Below are positions 14,684 to 28,221 of a stretch of DNA of 64,000 bases, piece by piece. The stretch is taken from contig OZ176050.1 in NCBI GenBank assembly GCA_964247055.1, forward strand, positions 1,116,001-1,180,000. The letters are read 5' to 3'. A program made the position numbers and the translations under genes. A model generated the notes under the pieces. The model was not told the DNA's origin. It ran no database searches and saw only the letters and a list, made by a program, of their open reading frames with translations. How positions within the stretch are numbered: position 1 is the stretch's first letter; the number at the start of each line of letters is the position of its first letter. The DNA comes from Paragordius varius (lineage: Eukaryota > Nematomorpha).

Positions 14684-17600
14684 TATCCGATTTTTACAGT
14701 GATACTTTAAAAATTAATGTATTAAACTAGTCGCATCAATACTCAAGTTAAACTTTGTCCTTAAAAATCGGATATTGGTCACCGAAGAACAAAATTATTT
14801 TTTATACATTCTCTTAGTAAGACTACATCAAAATATAGAGATAGTTTGACAAACACTTTCATATCCGATTTTTACAACGATACTTTAAAAATTATGGTAT
14901 TAAACCAGTCGCATCAATAAATCGCATCAATACTCAAGTTAAACTTTGTCCTTAAAAATCGGATATTGGTCACCGGTGAACAAAATTATTTTTTATACAT
15001 TCTCTTAGTAGGACTACATCAAAATATAGAGATAGTTTGGCAAACTTTTTCATAATCGATTTTTACAACGATACTTTAAAAATTAATGTATAAAACTAGT
15101 CGCATCAATACTCAAGTTAAACTTTGTCCTTAAAAATCGGATATTAGTCACCGGTAAACAAAATTATTTTTTATACATTCTCTTAGTAAGACTACATCAA
15201 AATATAGATATAGTTTGACAAATTCTTTCATATCCGATTTTTACAACGATACTTTAAAAATTAATGTATTTAACTAGTCGCATCAATACTCAAGTCCTTA
15301 AAAATAGGATATTGGTCACCGGTGAACAAAATTATTTTTTATACATTCTCTTAGTAAGACTACATCAAAATATAGAGATAGTTTGACAAACTCTTTCATA
15401 TCCGATTTTTACAACGATACTTTAAAAATTAATGTATAAAACTAGTCGTATCAATAAATCGCATCAATACTAAAGTTAAACTTTGTCCTCAAAAATCGGA
15501 TATTGGTCACCGGTGAACAAAATTATTTTTTATACATTCTCTTAGTAGGACTACATCAAAATATAGAGATAGTTTAACAAACTTTTTCATAATCGATTTT
15601 TACAACGATACTTTAAAAATTAATGTATAAAACTAGTCGCATCAATACTCAAGTTAAACTTTGTCCTTAAAAATCGGATATTAGTCACCGGTAAACAAAA
15701 TTATTTTTTATACATTCTCTTAGTAAGACTACATCAAAATATAGAGATAGTTTGACAAACTATTTCATATCCGATTTTTACAACGATACTTTAGAAATTA
15801 ATGTATTAAACTAGTCGCATCAATACTCAAGTTAAACTTTGTCCTTAAAAATCGGATATTGGTCACCGGTGAACAAAATTATTTTTTATACATTCTCTTA
15901 GTAAGACTACATCAAAATATAGAGATAGTTTGACAAACTCTTTCATATCCGATTTTTACAACGATACTTTAAAAATTAATGTATAAAACTAGTCGCATCA
16001 ATACTCAAGTTAAACTTTGTCCTTAAAAATCGGATATTGGTCACCGGTGAACAAAATTATTTTTTATACATTCTCTTAGTAGGACTACATCAAAATATAG
16101 AGATAGTTTGACAAACTATTTCATATCCGATTTTTACAACGATACTTTAGAAATTAATGTATTAAACTAGTCGCATCAATACTCAAGTTAAACTTTGTCC
16201 TTAAAAATCGGATATTGGTCACCGGTGAACAAAATTATTTTTTATACATTCTCTTAGTAAGACTACATCAAAATATAGAGATAGTTTGACAAACTCTTTC
16301 ATATCCGATTTTTACAACGATACTTTAAAAATTAATGTATAAAACTAGTCGTATCAATAAATCGCATCAATACTCAAGTTAAACTTTGTCCTTAAAAATC
16401 GGATATTGGTCACCGGTGAACAAAATTATTTTTTATACATTCTCTTAGTAGGACTACATCAAAATATAGAGATAGTTTCCAAACTTTTTCATAATCGATT
16501 TTTACAACGATACTTTAAAAATTAATGTATAAAACTAGTCGCATCAATACTCAAGTTAAACTTTGTCCTTAAAAATCGGATATTGGTCACCGGTGAACAA
16601 AATTATTTTTTATACATTCTCTTAGTAGGACTACATCAAAATATAGAGATAGTTTGACAAACTATTTCATATCCGATTTTTACAACGATATTTTAGAAAT
16701 TAATGTATTAAACTAGTCGCATCAATACTCAAGTTAAACTTTGTCCTTAAAAATCGGATATTGGTCACCGGTGAACAAAATTATTTTTTATACATTCTCT
16801 TAGTAAGACTACATCAAAATATAGAGATAGTTTGACAAACTCTTTCATATCCGATTTTTACAACGATACTTTAAAAATTAATGTATAAAACTAGTCGTAT
16901 CAATAAATCGCATCAATACTCAAGTTAAACTTTGTCCTTAAAAATCGGATATTGGTCACCGGTGAACAAAATTATTTTTTATACATTCTCTTAGTAAGAC
17001 TACATCAAAATATAGAGATAGTTTCCAAACTTTTTCATAATCGATTTTTACAACGATACTTTAAAAATTAATGTATAAAACTAGTCGCATCAATACTCAA
17101 GTTAAACTTTGTCCTTAAAAATCGGATATTAGTCACCGGTAAACAAAATTATTTTTTATACATTCTCTTAGTAAGACTACATCAAAATATAGAGATAGTT
17201 TGACAAACTATTTCATATCCGATTTTTACAACGATACTTTAGAAATTAATGTATTAAACTAGTCGCATCAATACTCAAGTTAAACTTTGTCCTTAAAAAT
17301 CGGATATTGGTCACCGGTGAACAAAATTATTTTTTATACATTCTCTTAGTAAGACTACATCAAAATATAGAGATAGTTTGACAAACTCTTTCATATCCGA
17401 TTTTTACAACGATACTTTAAAAATTAATGTATAAAACTAGTCGCATCAATACTCAAGTTAAACTTTGTCCTTAAAAATCGGATATTGGTCACCGGTGAAC
17501 AAAATTATTTTTTATACATTCTCTTAGTAGGACTACATCAAAATATAGAGATAGTTTGACAAACTATTTCATATCCGATTTTTACAACGATACTTTAGAA

Positions 17601-17969
17601 ATTAATGTATTAAACTAGTCGCATCAATACTCAAGTTAAACTTTGTCCTTAAAAATCGGATATTGGTCACCGGTGAACAAAATTATTTTTTATACATTCT
17701 CTTAGTAAGACTACATCAAAATATAGAGATAGTTTGACAAACTCTTTCATATCCGATTTTTACAACGATACTTTAAAAATTAATGTATAAAACTAGTCGT
17801 ATCAATAAATCGCATCAATACTCAAGTTAAACTTTGTCCTTAAAAATCGGATATTGGTCACCGGTGAACAAAATTATTTTTTATACATTCTCTTAGTAGG
17901 ACTACATCAAAATATAGAGATAGTTTCCAAACTTTTTCATAATCGATTTTTACAACGATACTTTAAAAA
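14684..17969. repeat. Array block rich in TAGAAATTAATG and TTTCCAAAC subtypes
   Basis: Monomers with ACTTTAGAAATTAATG, ATTAGTCACCGGTAAAC and AGTTTCCAAACTTTTTC alternate with 191-bp long monomers. Most of this block recurs at about 22.4-24.85 kb: CAAGTCCTTA at 15291 and 23051 (7760 bp), and the unique GATATTTTAGAAAT at 16687 and 24437 (7750 bp). No gene is visible. Confidence 0.8.
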
Positions 17970-19438
17970 TTAATGTATTAAACTAGTCGCATCAATACTC
18001 AAGTTAAACTTTGTCCTTAAAAATCGGATATTGGTCACCGGTGAACAAAATTATTTTTTATACATTCTCTTAGTAAGACTACATCAAAATATAGAGATAG
18101 TTTGACAAACTCTTTCATATCCGATTTTTACAACGATACTTTAAAAATTAATGTATAAAACTAGTCGTATCAATAAATCGCATCAATACTCAAGTTAAAC
18201 TTTGTCCTTAAAAATCGGATATTGGTCACCGGTGAACAAAATTATTTTTTATACATTCTCTTAGTAAGACTACATCAAAATATAGAGATAGTTTCCAAAC
18301 TTTTTCATAATCGATTTTTACAACGATACTTTAAAAATTAATGTATAAAACTAGTCGCATCAATACTCAAGTTAAATTTTGTCCTTAAAAATGGGATATT
18401 GGTCACCGGTGAACAAAACTATTTTTTATACATTCTCTTGGTAAGACTACATCAAAATATAGAGATAGTTTGACAAACTATTTCATATCCGATTTTTACA
18501 ACGATACTTTAGAAATTAATGTATTAAACTAGTCGCATCAATACTCAAGTTAAACTTTGTCCTTAAAAATCGGATATTGGTCACCGGTGAACAAAATTAT
18601 TTTTTATACATTCTCTTAGTAAGACTACATCAAAATATAGAGATAGTTTGACAAACTTTTTCATATCCGATTTTTACAACGATACTTTAAAAATTAATGT
18701 ATAAAACTAGTCGTATCAATAAATAGCATCAATACTCAAGTTAAACTTTGTCCTTAAAAATCGGATATTGGTCACCGGTGGAAAATTATTTTTTATACAT
18801 TCTCTTAGTAAGACTACATCAAAATATAGAGATAGTTTGACAAACACTTTCATATCCGATTTTTACAACGATACTTTAAAAATTACGGTATTAAACCAGT
18901 CGCATCAATACTCAAGCTAAACATTGTCCTTAAAAATAGGATATTGGTCACCGGTGAACAAAATTATTTTTTATACATTCTCTTAGTAAGACTACATCAA
19001 AATATAGAGATAGTTTGACAAACTCTTTCATATCCGATTTTTACAACGATACTTTATAAATTATGGTATTAAACCAGTCGCATCAATACTCAAGTTAAAC
19101 TTTGTCCTTAAAAATCGGATATTGGTCACCGGTGAACAAAACTATTTTTTATACATTCTCTTAGTAAGACTACATCAAAATATAGAGATAGTTTGACAAA
19201 CTCTTTCATATCCGATTTTTACAACGATACTTTAAAAATTAATGAGCGATACTTTAAAAATTAATGTATTAAACTAGTCGCATCAATACTCAAGTTAAAT
19301 TTTGTCCTTAAAAATGGGATATTGGTCACCGGTGAACAAAACTATTTTTTATACATTCTCTTGGTAAGACTACATCAAAATATAGAGATAGTTTGACAAA
19401 CTATTTCATATCCGATTTTTACAACGATACTTTAGAAA
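17970..19438. repeat. 1469-bp higher-order repeat, copy 1
   Basis: About eight monomers. Four independent markers recur exactly 1469 bp later: the CC of TTTCCAAAC (18295), CTTGGTAAGAC (18440), ACCGGTGGAAAATT (18780) and a 22-bp duplication (19225). The edges are placed where similarity to the next copy begins. Confidence 0.88.
19225..19268. repeat. 22-bp tandem duplication inside a monomer
   Basis: The string starting CGATACTTTAAAAATTAATG occurs at 19225 and again at 19247, making a 200-bp monomer. The second unit is preceded by AG, as in the ACAGCGATAC subtype. The junction therefore looks like out-of-register joining between an ACAACGATAC and an ACAGCGATAC monomer. The same structure sits at 20694-20737 in the next 1469-bp copy. 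Confidence 0.9.
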
Positions 19439-20907
19439 TTAATGTATTAAACTAGTCGCATCAATACTCAAGTTAAACTTTGTCCTTAAAAATCGGATAT
19501 TGGTCACCGGTGAACAAAATTATTTTTTATACATTCTCTTAGTAAGACTACATCAAAATATAGAGATAGTTTGACAAACTCTTTCATATCCGATTTTTAC
19601 AACGATACTTTAAAAATTAATGTATAAAACTAGTCGTATCAATAAATCGCATCAATACTCAAGTTAAACTTTGTCCTTAAAAATCGGATATTGGTCACCG
19701 GTGAACAAAATTATTTTTTATACATTCTCTTAGTAAGACTACATCAAAATATAGAGATAGTTTCCAAACTTTTTCATAATCGATTTTTACAACGATACTT
19801 TAAAAATTAATGTATAAAACTAGTCGCATCAATACTCAAGTTAAATTTTGTCCTTAAAAATGGGATATTGGTCACCGGTGAACAAAACTATTTTTTATAC
19901 ATTCTCTTGGTAAGACTACATCAAAATATAGAGATAGTTTGACAAACTATTTCATATCCGATTTTTACAACGATACTTTAGAAATTAATGTATTAAACTA
20001 GTCGCATCAATACTCAAGTTAAACTTTGTCCTTAAAAATCGGATATTGGTCACCGGTGAACAAAATTATTTTTTATACATTCTCTTAGTAAGACTACATC
20101 AAAATATAGAGATAGTTTGACAAACTTTTTCATATCCGATTTTTACAACGATACTTTAAAAATTAATGTATAAAACTAGTCGTATCAATAAATAGCATCA
20201 ATACTCAAGTTAAACTTTGTCCTTAAAAATCGGATATTGGTCACCGGTGGAAAATTATTTTTTATACATTCTCTTAGTAAGACTACATCAAAATATAGAG
20301 ATAGTTTGACAAACACTTTCATATCCGATTTTTACAACGATACTTTAAAAATTACGGTATTAAACCAGTCGCATCAATACTCAAGCTAAACATTGTCCTT
20401 AAAAATAGGATATTGGTCACCGGTGAACAAAATTATTTTTTATACATTCTCTTAGTAAGACTACATCAAAATATAGAGATAGTTTGACAAACTCTTTCAT
20501 ATCCGATTTTTACAACGATACTTTATAAATTATGGTATTAAACCAGTCGCATCAATACTCAAGTTAAACTTTGTCCTTAAAAATCGGATATTGGTCACCG
20601 GTGAACAAAACTATTTTTTATACATTCTCTTAGTAAGACTACATCAAAATATAGAGATAGTTTGACAAACTCTTTCATATCCGATTTTTACAACGATACT
20701 TTAAAAATTAATGAGCGATACTTTAAAAATTAATGTATTAAACTAGTCGCATCAATACTCAAGTTAAATTTTGTCCTTAAAAATGGGATATTGGTCACCG
20801 GTGAACAAAACTATTTTTTATACATTCTCTTGGTAAGACTACATCAAAATATAGAGATAGTTTGACAAACTATTTCATATCCGATTTTTACAACGATACT
20901 TTAGAAA
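19439..20907. repeat. 1469-bp higher-order repeat, copy 2
   Basis: Head-to-tail repeat of the preceding unit. I noticed no differences over the compared stretches, so the duplication looks recent. Similarity runs on for about another 200 bp before the sequence switches to TTTGACAAACACTTTC monomers. Confidence 0.88.
20694..20737. repeat. 22-bp tandem duplication, second occurrence
   Basis: Identical to the structure at 19225 and exactly 1469 bp downstream, so it was copied with its higher-order unit. Confidence 0.9.
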
Positions 20908-23900
20908 TTAATGTATTAAACTAGTCGCATCAATACTCAAGTTAAACTTTGTCCTTAAAAATCGGATATTGGTCACCGGTGAACAAAATTATTTTTTATA
21001 CCTTCTCTTAGTAAGACTACATCAAAATATAGAGATAGTTTGACAAACTCTTTCATATCCGATTTTTACAACGATACTTTAAAAATTAATGTATAAAACT
21101 AGTCGTATCAATAAATAGCATCAATACTCAAGTTAAACTTTGTCCTTAAAAATCGGATATTGGTCACCGGTGAACAAAATTATTTTTTATACATTCTCTT
21201 AGTAAGACTACATCAAAATATAGAGATAGTTTGACAAACACTTTCATATCCGATTTTTACAACGATACTTTAAAAATTATGGTATTAAACCAGTCGCATC
21301 AATACTCAAGCTAAACATTGTCCTTAAAAATAGGATATTGGTCACCGGTGAACAAAATTATTTTTTATACATTCTCTTAGTAAGACTACATCAAAATATA
21401 GAGATAGTTTGACAAACTCTTTCATATCCGATTTTTACAACGATACTTTATAAATTATGGTATTAAACCAGTCGCATTAATACTCAAGTTAAACTTTGTC
21501 CTTAAAAATCGGATATTGGTCACCGGTGAACAAAACTATTTTTTATACATTCTCTTAGTAAGACTACATCAAAATATAGAGATAGTTTGACAAACACTTT
21601 CATATCCGATTTTTACAACGATACTTTAAAAATTATGGTATTAAACCAGTCGCATCAATACTCAAGCTAAACATTGTCCTTAAAAATAGGATATTGGTCA
21701 CCGGTGAACAAAATTATTTTTTATACATTCTCTTAGTAAGACTACATCAAAATATAGAGATAGTTTGACAAACTCTTTCATATCCGATTTTTACAACGAT
21801 ACTTTATAAATTATGGTATTAAACCAGTCGCATTAATACTCAAGTTAAACTTTGTCCTTAAAAATCGGATATTGGTCACCGGTGAACGAAACTATTTTTT
21901 ATACATTCTCTTAGTAGGACTACATCAAAATATAGAGATAGTTTGGAAAACTCTTTAATATCCGATTTTTACAACGATACTTTAAAAATTAATGTATAAA
22001 ACTAGTCGCATCAATACTCAAGTTAAACTTTGTCCTTAAAAATCGGATATTGGTCACCGGTGAACAAAATTATTTTTTATACATTCTCTTAGTAAGACTA
22101 CATCAAAATATAGAAATAGTTTGACAAACTCTTTCATATCCGATATTACAACGATAAAGCTAAACATTGTCCTTAAAAATCGGATATTGGTCACCGGTGA
22201 ACAAAACTATTTTTTATACATTCTCATTAAGACTACATCAAAATATAGAGGTAGTTTGACAAACTCTTTCATATCCGATTTTTACAGTGATACTTTAAAA
22301 ATTAATGTATTAAACTAGTCGCATCAATACTCAAGTTAAACTTTGTCCTTAAAAATCGGATATTGGTCACCGAAGAACAAAATTATTTTTTATACATTCT
22401 CTTAGTAAGACTACATCAAAATATAGAGATAGTTTGACAAACACTTTCATATCCGATTTTTACAACGATACTTTAAAAATTATGGTATTAAACCAGTCGC
22501 ATCAATACTCAAGCTAAACATTGTCCTTAAAAATAGGATATTGGTCACCGGTGAACAAAATTATTTTTTATACATTCTCTTAGTAAGACTACATCAAAAT
22601 ATAGAGATAGTTTGACAAACTCTTTCATATCCGATTTTTACAACGATACTTTAAAAATTAATGTATAAAACTAGTCGTATCAATAAATCGCATCAATACT
22701 CAAGTTAAACTTTGTCCTTAAAAATCGGATATTGGTCACTGGTGAAAATTATTTTTTATACATTCTCTTAGTAGGACTACATCAAAATATAGAGATAGTT
22801 TGGCAAACTTTTTCATATCCGATTTTTACAACGATACTTTAAAAATTAATGTATAAAACTAGTCGCATCAATACTCAAGTTAAACTTTGTCCTTAAAAAT
22901 CGGATATTAGTCACCGGTAAACAAAATTTTTTATACATTCTCTTAGTAAGACTACATCAAAATATAGATATAGTTTGACAAATTCTTTCATATCCGATTT
23001 TTACAACGATACTTTAAAAATTAATGTATTTAACTAGTCGCATCAATACTCAAGTCCTTAAAAATAGGATATTGGTCACCGGTGAACAAAATTATTTTTT
23101 ATACATTCTCTTAGTAAGACTACATCAAAATATAGAGATAGTTTGACAAACTCTTTCATATCCGATTTTTACAACGATACTTTAAAAATTAATGTATAAA
23201 ACTAGTCGTATCAATAAATCGCATCAATACTAAAGTTAAACTTTGTCCTTAAAAATCGGATATTGGTCATCGGTGAACAAAATTATTTTTTATACATTCT
23301 CTTAGTAGGACTACATCAAAATATAGAGATAGTTTGGCAAACTTTTTCATAATCGATTTTTACAACGATACTTTAAAAATTAATGTATAAAACTAGTCGC
23401 ATCAATACTCAAGTTAAACTTTGTCCTTAAAAATCGGATATTAGTCACCGGTAAACAAAATTATTTTTTATACATTCTCTTAGTAAGACTACATCAAAAT
23501 ATAGATATAGTTTGACAAATTCTTTCATATCCGATTTTTACAACGATACTTTAAAAATTAATGTATTTAACTAGTCGCATCAATACTCAAGTCCTTCAAA
23601 ATCGGATATTGGTCACCGGTGAACAAAATTATTTTTTATACATTCTCTTAGCAAGACTACATCAAAATATAGAGATACTTTGACAAACTCTTTCATATCC
23701 GATTTTTACAACGATACTTTAAAAATTAATGTATAAAACTAGTCGCATCAATACTCAAGTTAAACTTTGTCCTTAAAAATCGGATATTGGTCACCGGTGA
23801 ACAAAATTATTTTTTATACATTCTCTTAGTAGGACTACATCAAAATATAGAGATAGTTTGACAAACTATTTCATATCCGATTTTTACAACGATACTTTAG

Positions 23901-24699
23901 AAATTAATGTATTAAACTAGTCGCATCAATACTCAAGTTAAACTTTGTCCTTAAAAATCGGATATTGGTCACCGGTGAACAAAATTATTTTTTATACATT
24001 CTCTTAGTAAGACTACATCAAAATATAGAGATAGTTTGACAAACTCTTTCATATCCGATTTTTACAACGATACTTTAAAAATTAATGTATAAAACTAGTC
24101 GTATCAATAAATCGCATCAATACTCAAGTTAAACTTTGTCCTTAAAAATCGGATATTGGTCACCGGTGAACAAAATTATTTTTTATACATTCTCTTAGTA
24201 GGACTACATCAAAATATAGAGATAGTTTCCAAACTTTTTCATAATCGATTTTTACAACGATACTTTAAAAATTAATGTATAAAACTACTCGCATCAATAC
24301 TCAAGTTAAACTTTGTCCTTAAAAATCGGATATTGGTCACCGGTGAACAAAATTATTTTTTATACATTCTCTTAGTAGGACTACATCAAAATATAGAGAT
24401 AGTTTGACAAACTATTTCATATCCGATTTTTACAACGATATTTTAGAAATTAATGTATTAAACTAGTCGCATCAATACTCAAGTTAAACTTTGTCCTTAA
24501 AAATCGGATATTGGTCACCGGTGAACAAAATTATTTTTTATACATTCTCTTAGTAAGACTACATCAAAATATAGAGATAGTTTGACAAACTCTTTCATAT
24601 CCGATTTTTACAACGATACTTTAAAAATTAATGTATAAAACTAGTCGTATCAATAAATCGCATCAATACTCAAGTTAAACTTTGTCCTTAAAAATCGGA
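20908..24699. repeat. Array block: displaced copy of the 14-17 kb region
   Basis: It opens with two copies of a dimer (CACTTTCATATCC monomer followed by a CTTTATAAATTATGG monomer), then contains the sixth 135-bp monomer. It continues with TAGATATAGTTTG, CAAGTCCTTA and TTTCCAAAC monomers in the same order as 14.5-17.0 kb. Displacement rises from 7588 to 7760 bp and then falls to 7750 bp, showing small and monomer-sized indels between the two copies. Confidence 0.8.
22137..22271. repeat. 135-bp internally deleted monomer, copy 6
   Basis: The last copy in the window, 7588 bp after copy 5. It shares AGAGGTAGTTTG, ACAGTGATAC and the downstream CACCGAAGAAC reading with copy 5, which ties the 14.5 kb and 22.1 kb regions together as duplicates. 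Confidence 0.92.
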
Positions 24700-26705
24700 T
24701 ATTGGTCACCGGTGAACAAAATTATTTTTTATACATTCTCTTAGTAGGACTACATCAAAATATAGAGATAGTTTCCAAACTTTTTCATAATCGATTTTTA
24801 CAACGATACTTTAAAAATTAATGTATAAAACTAGTCGCATAAATACTCAAGTTAAATTTTGTCCTTAAAAATGGGATATTGGTCACCGGTGAACAAAACT
24901 ATTTTTTATACATTCTCTTGGTAAGACTACATCAAAATATAGAGATAGTTTGACAAACTATTTCATATCCGATTTTTACAACGATACTTTAGAAATTAAT
25001 GTATTAAACTAGTCGCATCAATACTCAAGTTAAACTTTGTCCTTAAAAATCGGATATTGGTCACCGGTGAACAAAATTATTTTTTATACATTCTCTTAGT
25101 AAGACTACATCAAAATATAGAGATAGTTTGACAAACTCTTTCATATCCGATTTTTACAACCATACTTTAAAAATTAATGTATAAAACTAGTCGTATCAAT
25201 AAATAGCATCAATACTCAAGTTAAACTTTGTCCTTAAAAATCGGATATTGGTCACCGGTGAACAAAATTATTTTTTATACATTCTCTTAGTAGGACTACA
25301 TCAAAATATAGAGATAGTTTGGCAAACTTTTTCATAATCGATTTTTACAACGATACTTTAAAAATTAATGTATAAAACTAGTCGCATCAATACTCAAGTT
25401 AAACTTTGTCCTTAAAAATCGGATATTGGTCACCGGTGAACAAAACTATTTTTTATACATTCTCTTAGTAGGACTACATCAAAATATAGAGATAGTTTGG
25501 CAAACTCTTTCATATCCGATTTTTACAACGATACTTTAAAAATTAATGTATAAAACTAGTCGCATCAATACTCATGTTAAACTTTGTCCTTAAAAATCGG
25601 ATATTGGTCACCGGTGAACAAAATTATTTTTTATACATTCTCTTAGTAAGACTACATCGAAATATAGAGATAGTTTGACAAACTTTTTCATATCCGATTT
25701 TTACAACGATACTTTAAAAATTATGGTATTAAACCAGTCGCATCAATACTCAAGTTAAACTTTGTCCTTAAAAATCGGATATTGGTCACCGGTGAACAAA
25801 ATTATTTTATATACATTCTCTTAGTAAGACTACATCAAAATATAGAGATAGTTTGACAAACTCTTTCATATCCGATTTTTACAACAATATTTAAAAATTA
25901 ATGTATAAAACTAGTCGTATCAATAAATCGCATCAATACTCAAGTTAAACTTTGTCCTTAAAAATCGGATATTGGTCACCGGTGAAGAAAATTATTTCTT
26001 ATACATTCTCTTAGTAAGACTACATCAAAATATAGAGATAGTTTGACAAACTATTTCATATCCGATTTTTACAACGATACTTTAGAAATTAATGTATTAA
26101 ACTAGTCGCATCAATACTCAAGTTAAACTTTGTCCTTAAAAATCGGATATTGGTCACCGGTGAACAAAATTATTTTTTATACATTCTCTTAGTAAGACTA
26201 CATCAAAATATAGAGATAGTTTGACAAACTCTTTCATATCCGATTTTTACAACGATACTTTAAAAATTAATGTATAAAACTAGTCGTATCAATAAATCGC
26301 ATCAATACTCAAGTTAACTTTGTCCTTAAAAATCGGATATTGGTCACCGGTGAACAAAATTATTTTTTATACATTCTCTTAGTAGGACTACATCAAAATA
26401 TAGAGATAGTTTCCAAACTTTTTCATGATCGATTTTTACAACGATACTTTAAAAATTAATGTATAAAACTAGTCGCATCAATACTCAAGTTAAACTTTGT
26501 CCTTAAAAATCGGATATTGGTCGCCGGTGAACAAAATTATTTTTTATACATTCTCTTAGTAAGACTACATCAAAATATAGAGATAGTTTGACAAACTCTT
26601 TCATATCCGATTTTTACAACGATACTTTAAAAATTAATGTATAAAACTAGTCGTATCAATAAATCGCATCAATACTCAAGTTAAACTTTGTCCTTAAAAA
26701 TCGGA
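24700..26705. repeat. Duplicated segment of about 2.0 kb, copy 1
   Basis: Markers TTTCCAAAC (24775) and TCGTATCAATAAATAGC (25191) recur 2006 bp later. CTCATGTTAAAC (25571) and ACTACATCGAAAT (25651) recur 1828 bp later. The 178-bp drop corresponds to one TTTGGCAAACTTTTTC monomer near 25.3-25.4 kb that is absent from the downstream copy. Confidence 0.8.
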
Positions 26706-28221
26706 TATTGGTCACCGGTGAACAAAATTATTTTTTATACATTCTCTTAGTAGGACTACATCAAAATATAGAGATAGTTTCCAAACTTTTTCATAATCGA
26801 TTTTTACAACGATACTTTAAAAATTAATGTATAAAACTAGTCGCATCAATACTCAAGTTAAATTTTGTCCTTAAAAATGGGATATTGGTCACCGGTGAAC
26901 AAAACTATTTTTTATACATTCTCTTAGTAAGACTACATCAAAATATAGAGATAGTTTGACAAACTATTTCATATCCGATTTTTACAACGATACTTTAGAA
27001 ATTAATGTATTAAACTAGTCGCATCAATACTCAAGTTAAACTTTGTCCTTAAAAATCGGATATTGGTCACCGGTGAACAAAATTATTTTTTATACATTCT
27101 CTTAGTAAGACTACATCAAAATATAGAGATAGTTTGACAAACTCTTTCATATCCGATTTTTACAACGATACTTTAAAAATTAATGTATAAAACTAGTCGT
27201 ATCAATAAATAGCATCAATACTCAAGTTAAACTTTGTCCTTAAAAATCGGATATTGGTCACCGGTGAACAAAACTATTTTTTATACATTCTCTTAATAGG
27301 ACTACATCAAAATATAGAGATAGTTTGGCAAACTCTTTCATATCCGATTTTTACAACGATACTTTAAAAATTAATGTATAAAACTAGTCGCATTAATACT
27401 CATGTTAAACTTTGTCCTTAAAAATCGGATATTGGTCACCGGTGAACAAAATTATTTTTTATACATTCTCTTAGTAAGACTACATCGAAATATAGAGATA
27501 GTTTGACAAACTTTTTCATATCCGATTTTTACAACGATACTTTAAAAATTATGGTATTAAACCAGTCGCATCAATACTCAAGTTAAACTTTGTCCTTAAA
27601 AATCGGATATTGGTCACCGGTGAACAAAATTATTTTATATACATTCTCTTAGTAAGACTACATCAAAATATAGAGATAGTTTGACAAACTCTTTCATATC
27701 CGATTTTTACAACGATACTTTAAAAATTAATGTATAAAACTAGTCGCATCAATACTCAAGCTAAACATTGTCCTTAAAAATCATATATTGGTCACCGGTG
27801 AACAAAATTATTTTTTATACATTCTCTTAGTAAGACTACATCAAAATATAGAGATAGTTTGACAAACTTTTTCATATCCGATTTTTTCAACGATACTTTA
27901 AAAATTATGGTATTAAACCAGTCGCATCAATACTCAAGTTAAACATTGTCCTTAAAAATCGGATATTGGTCACCGGTAAAAAAAATTATTTTATATACAT
28001 TCTCTTAGTAAGACTACATCAAAATATAGAGATAGTTAGACAAACTCTTTCATATCCGATTTTTACAACGATATTTAAAAATTAATGTATAAAACTAGTC
28101 GTATCAATAAATCGCATCAATACTCAAGTTAAACTTTGTCCTTAAAAATCGGATATTGGTCACCGGTGAAGAAAATTATTTCTTATACATTCTCTTAGTA
28201 AGACTACATCAAAATATAGAG
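26706..28221. repeat. Duplicated segment of about 1.83-2.0 kb, copy 2 (partial)
   Basis: It carries the CTCATGTTAAAC (27399) and ACTACATCGAAAT (27479) readings in the same order as copy 1. It then passes into monomers with ATTATTTTATATAC and GAAGAAAATTATTTC, readings also seen near 7.5 kb, 10.9 kb and 26.0 kb. Confidence 0.72.
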
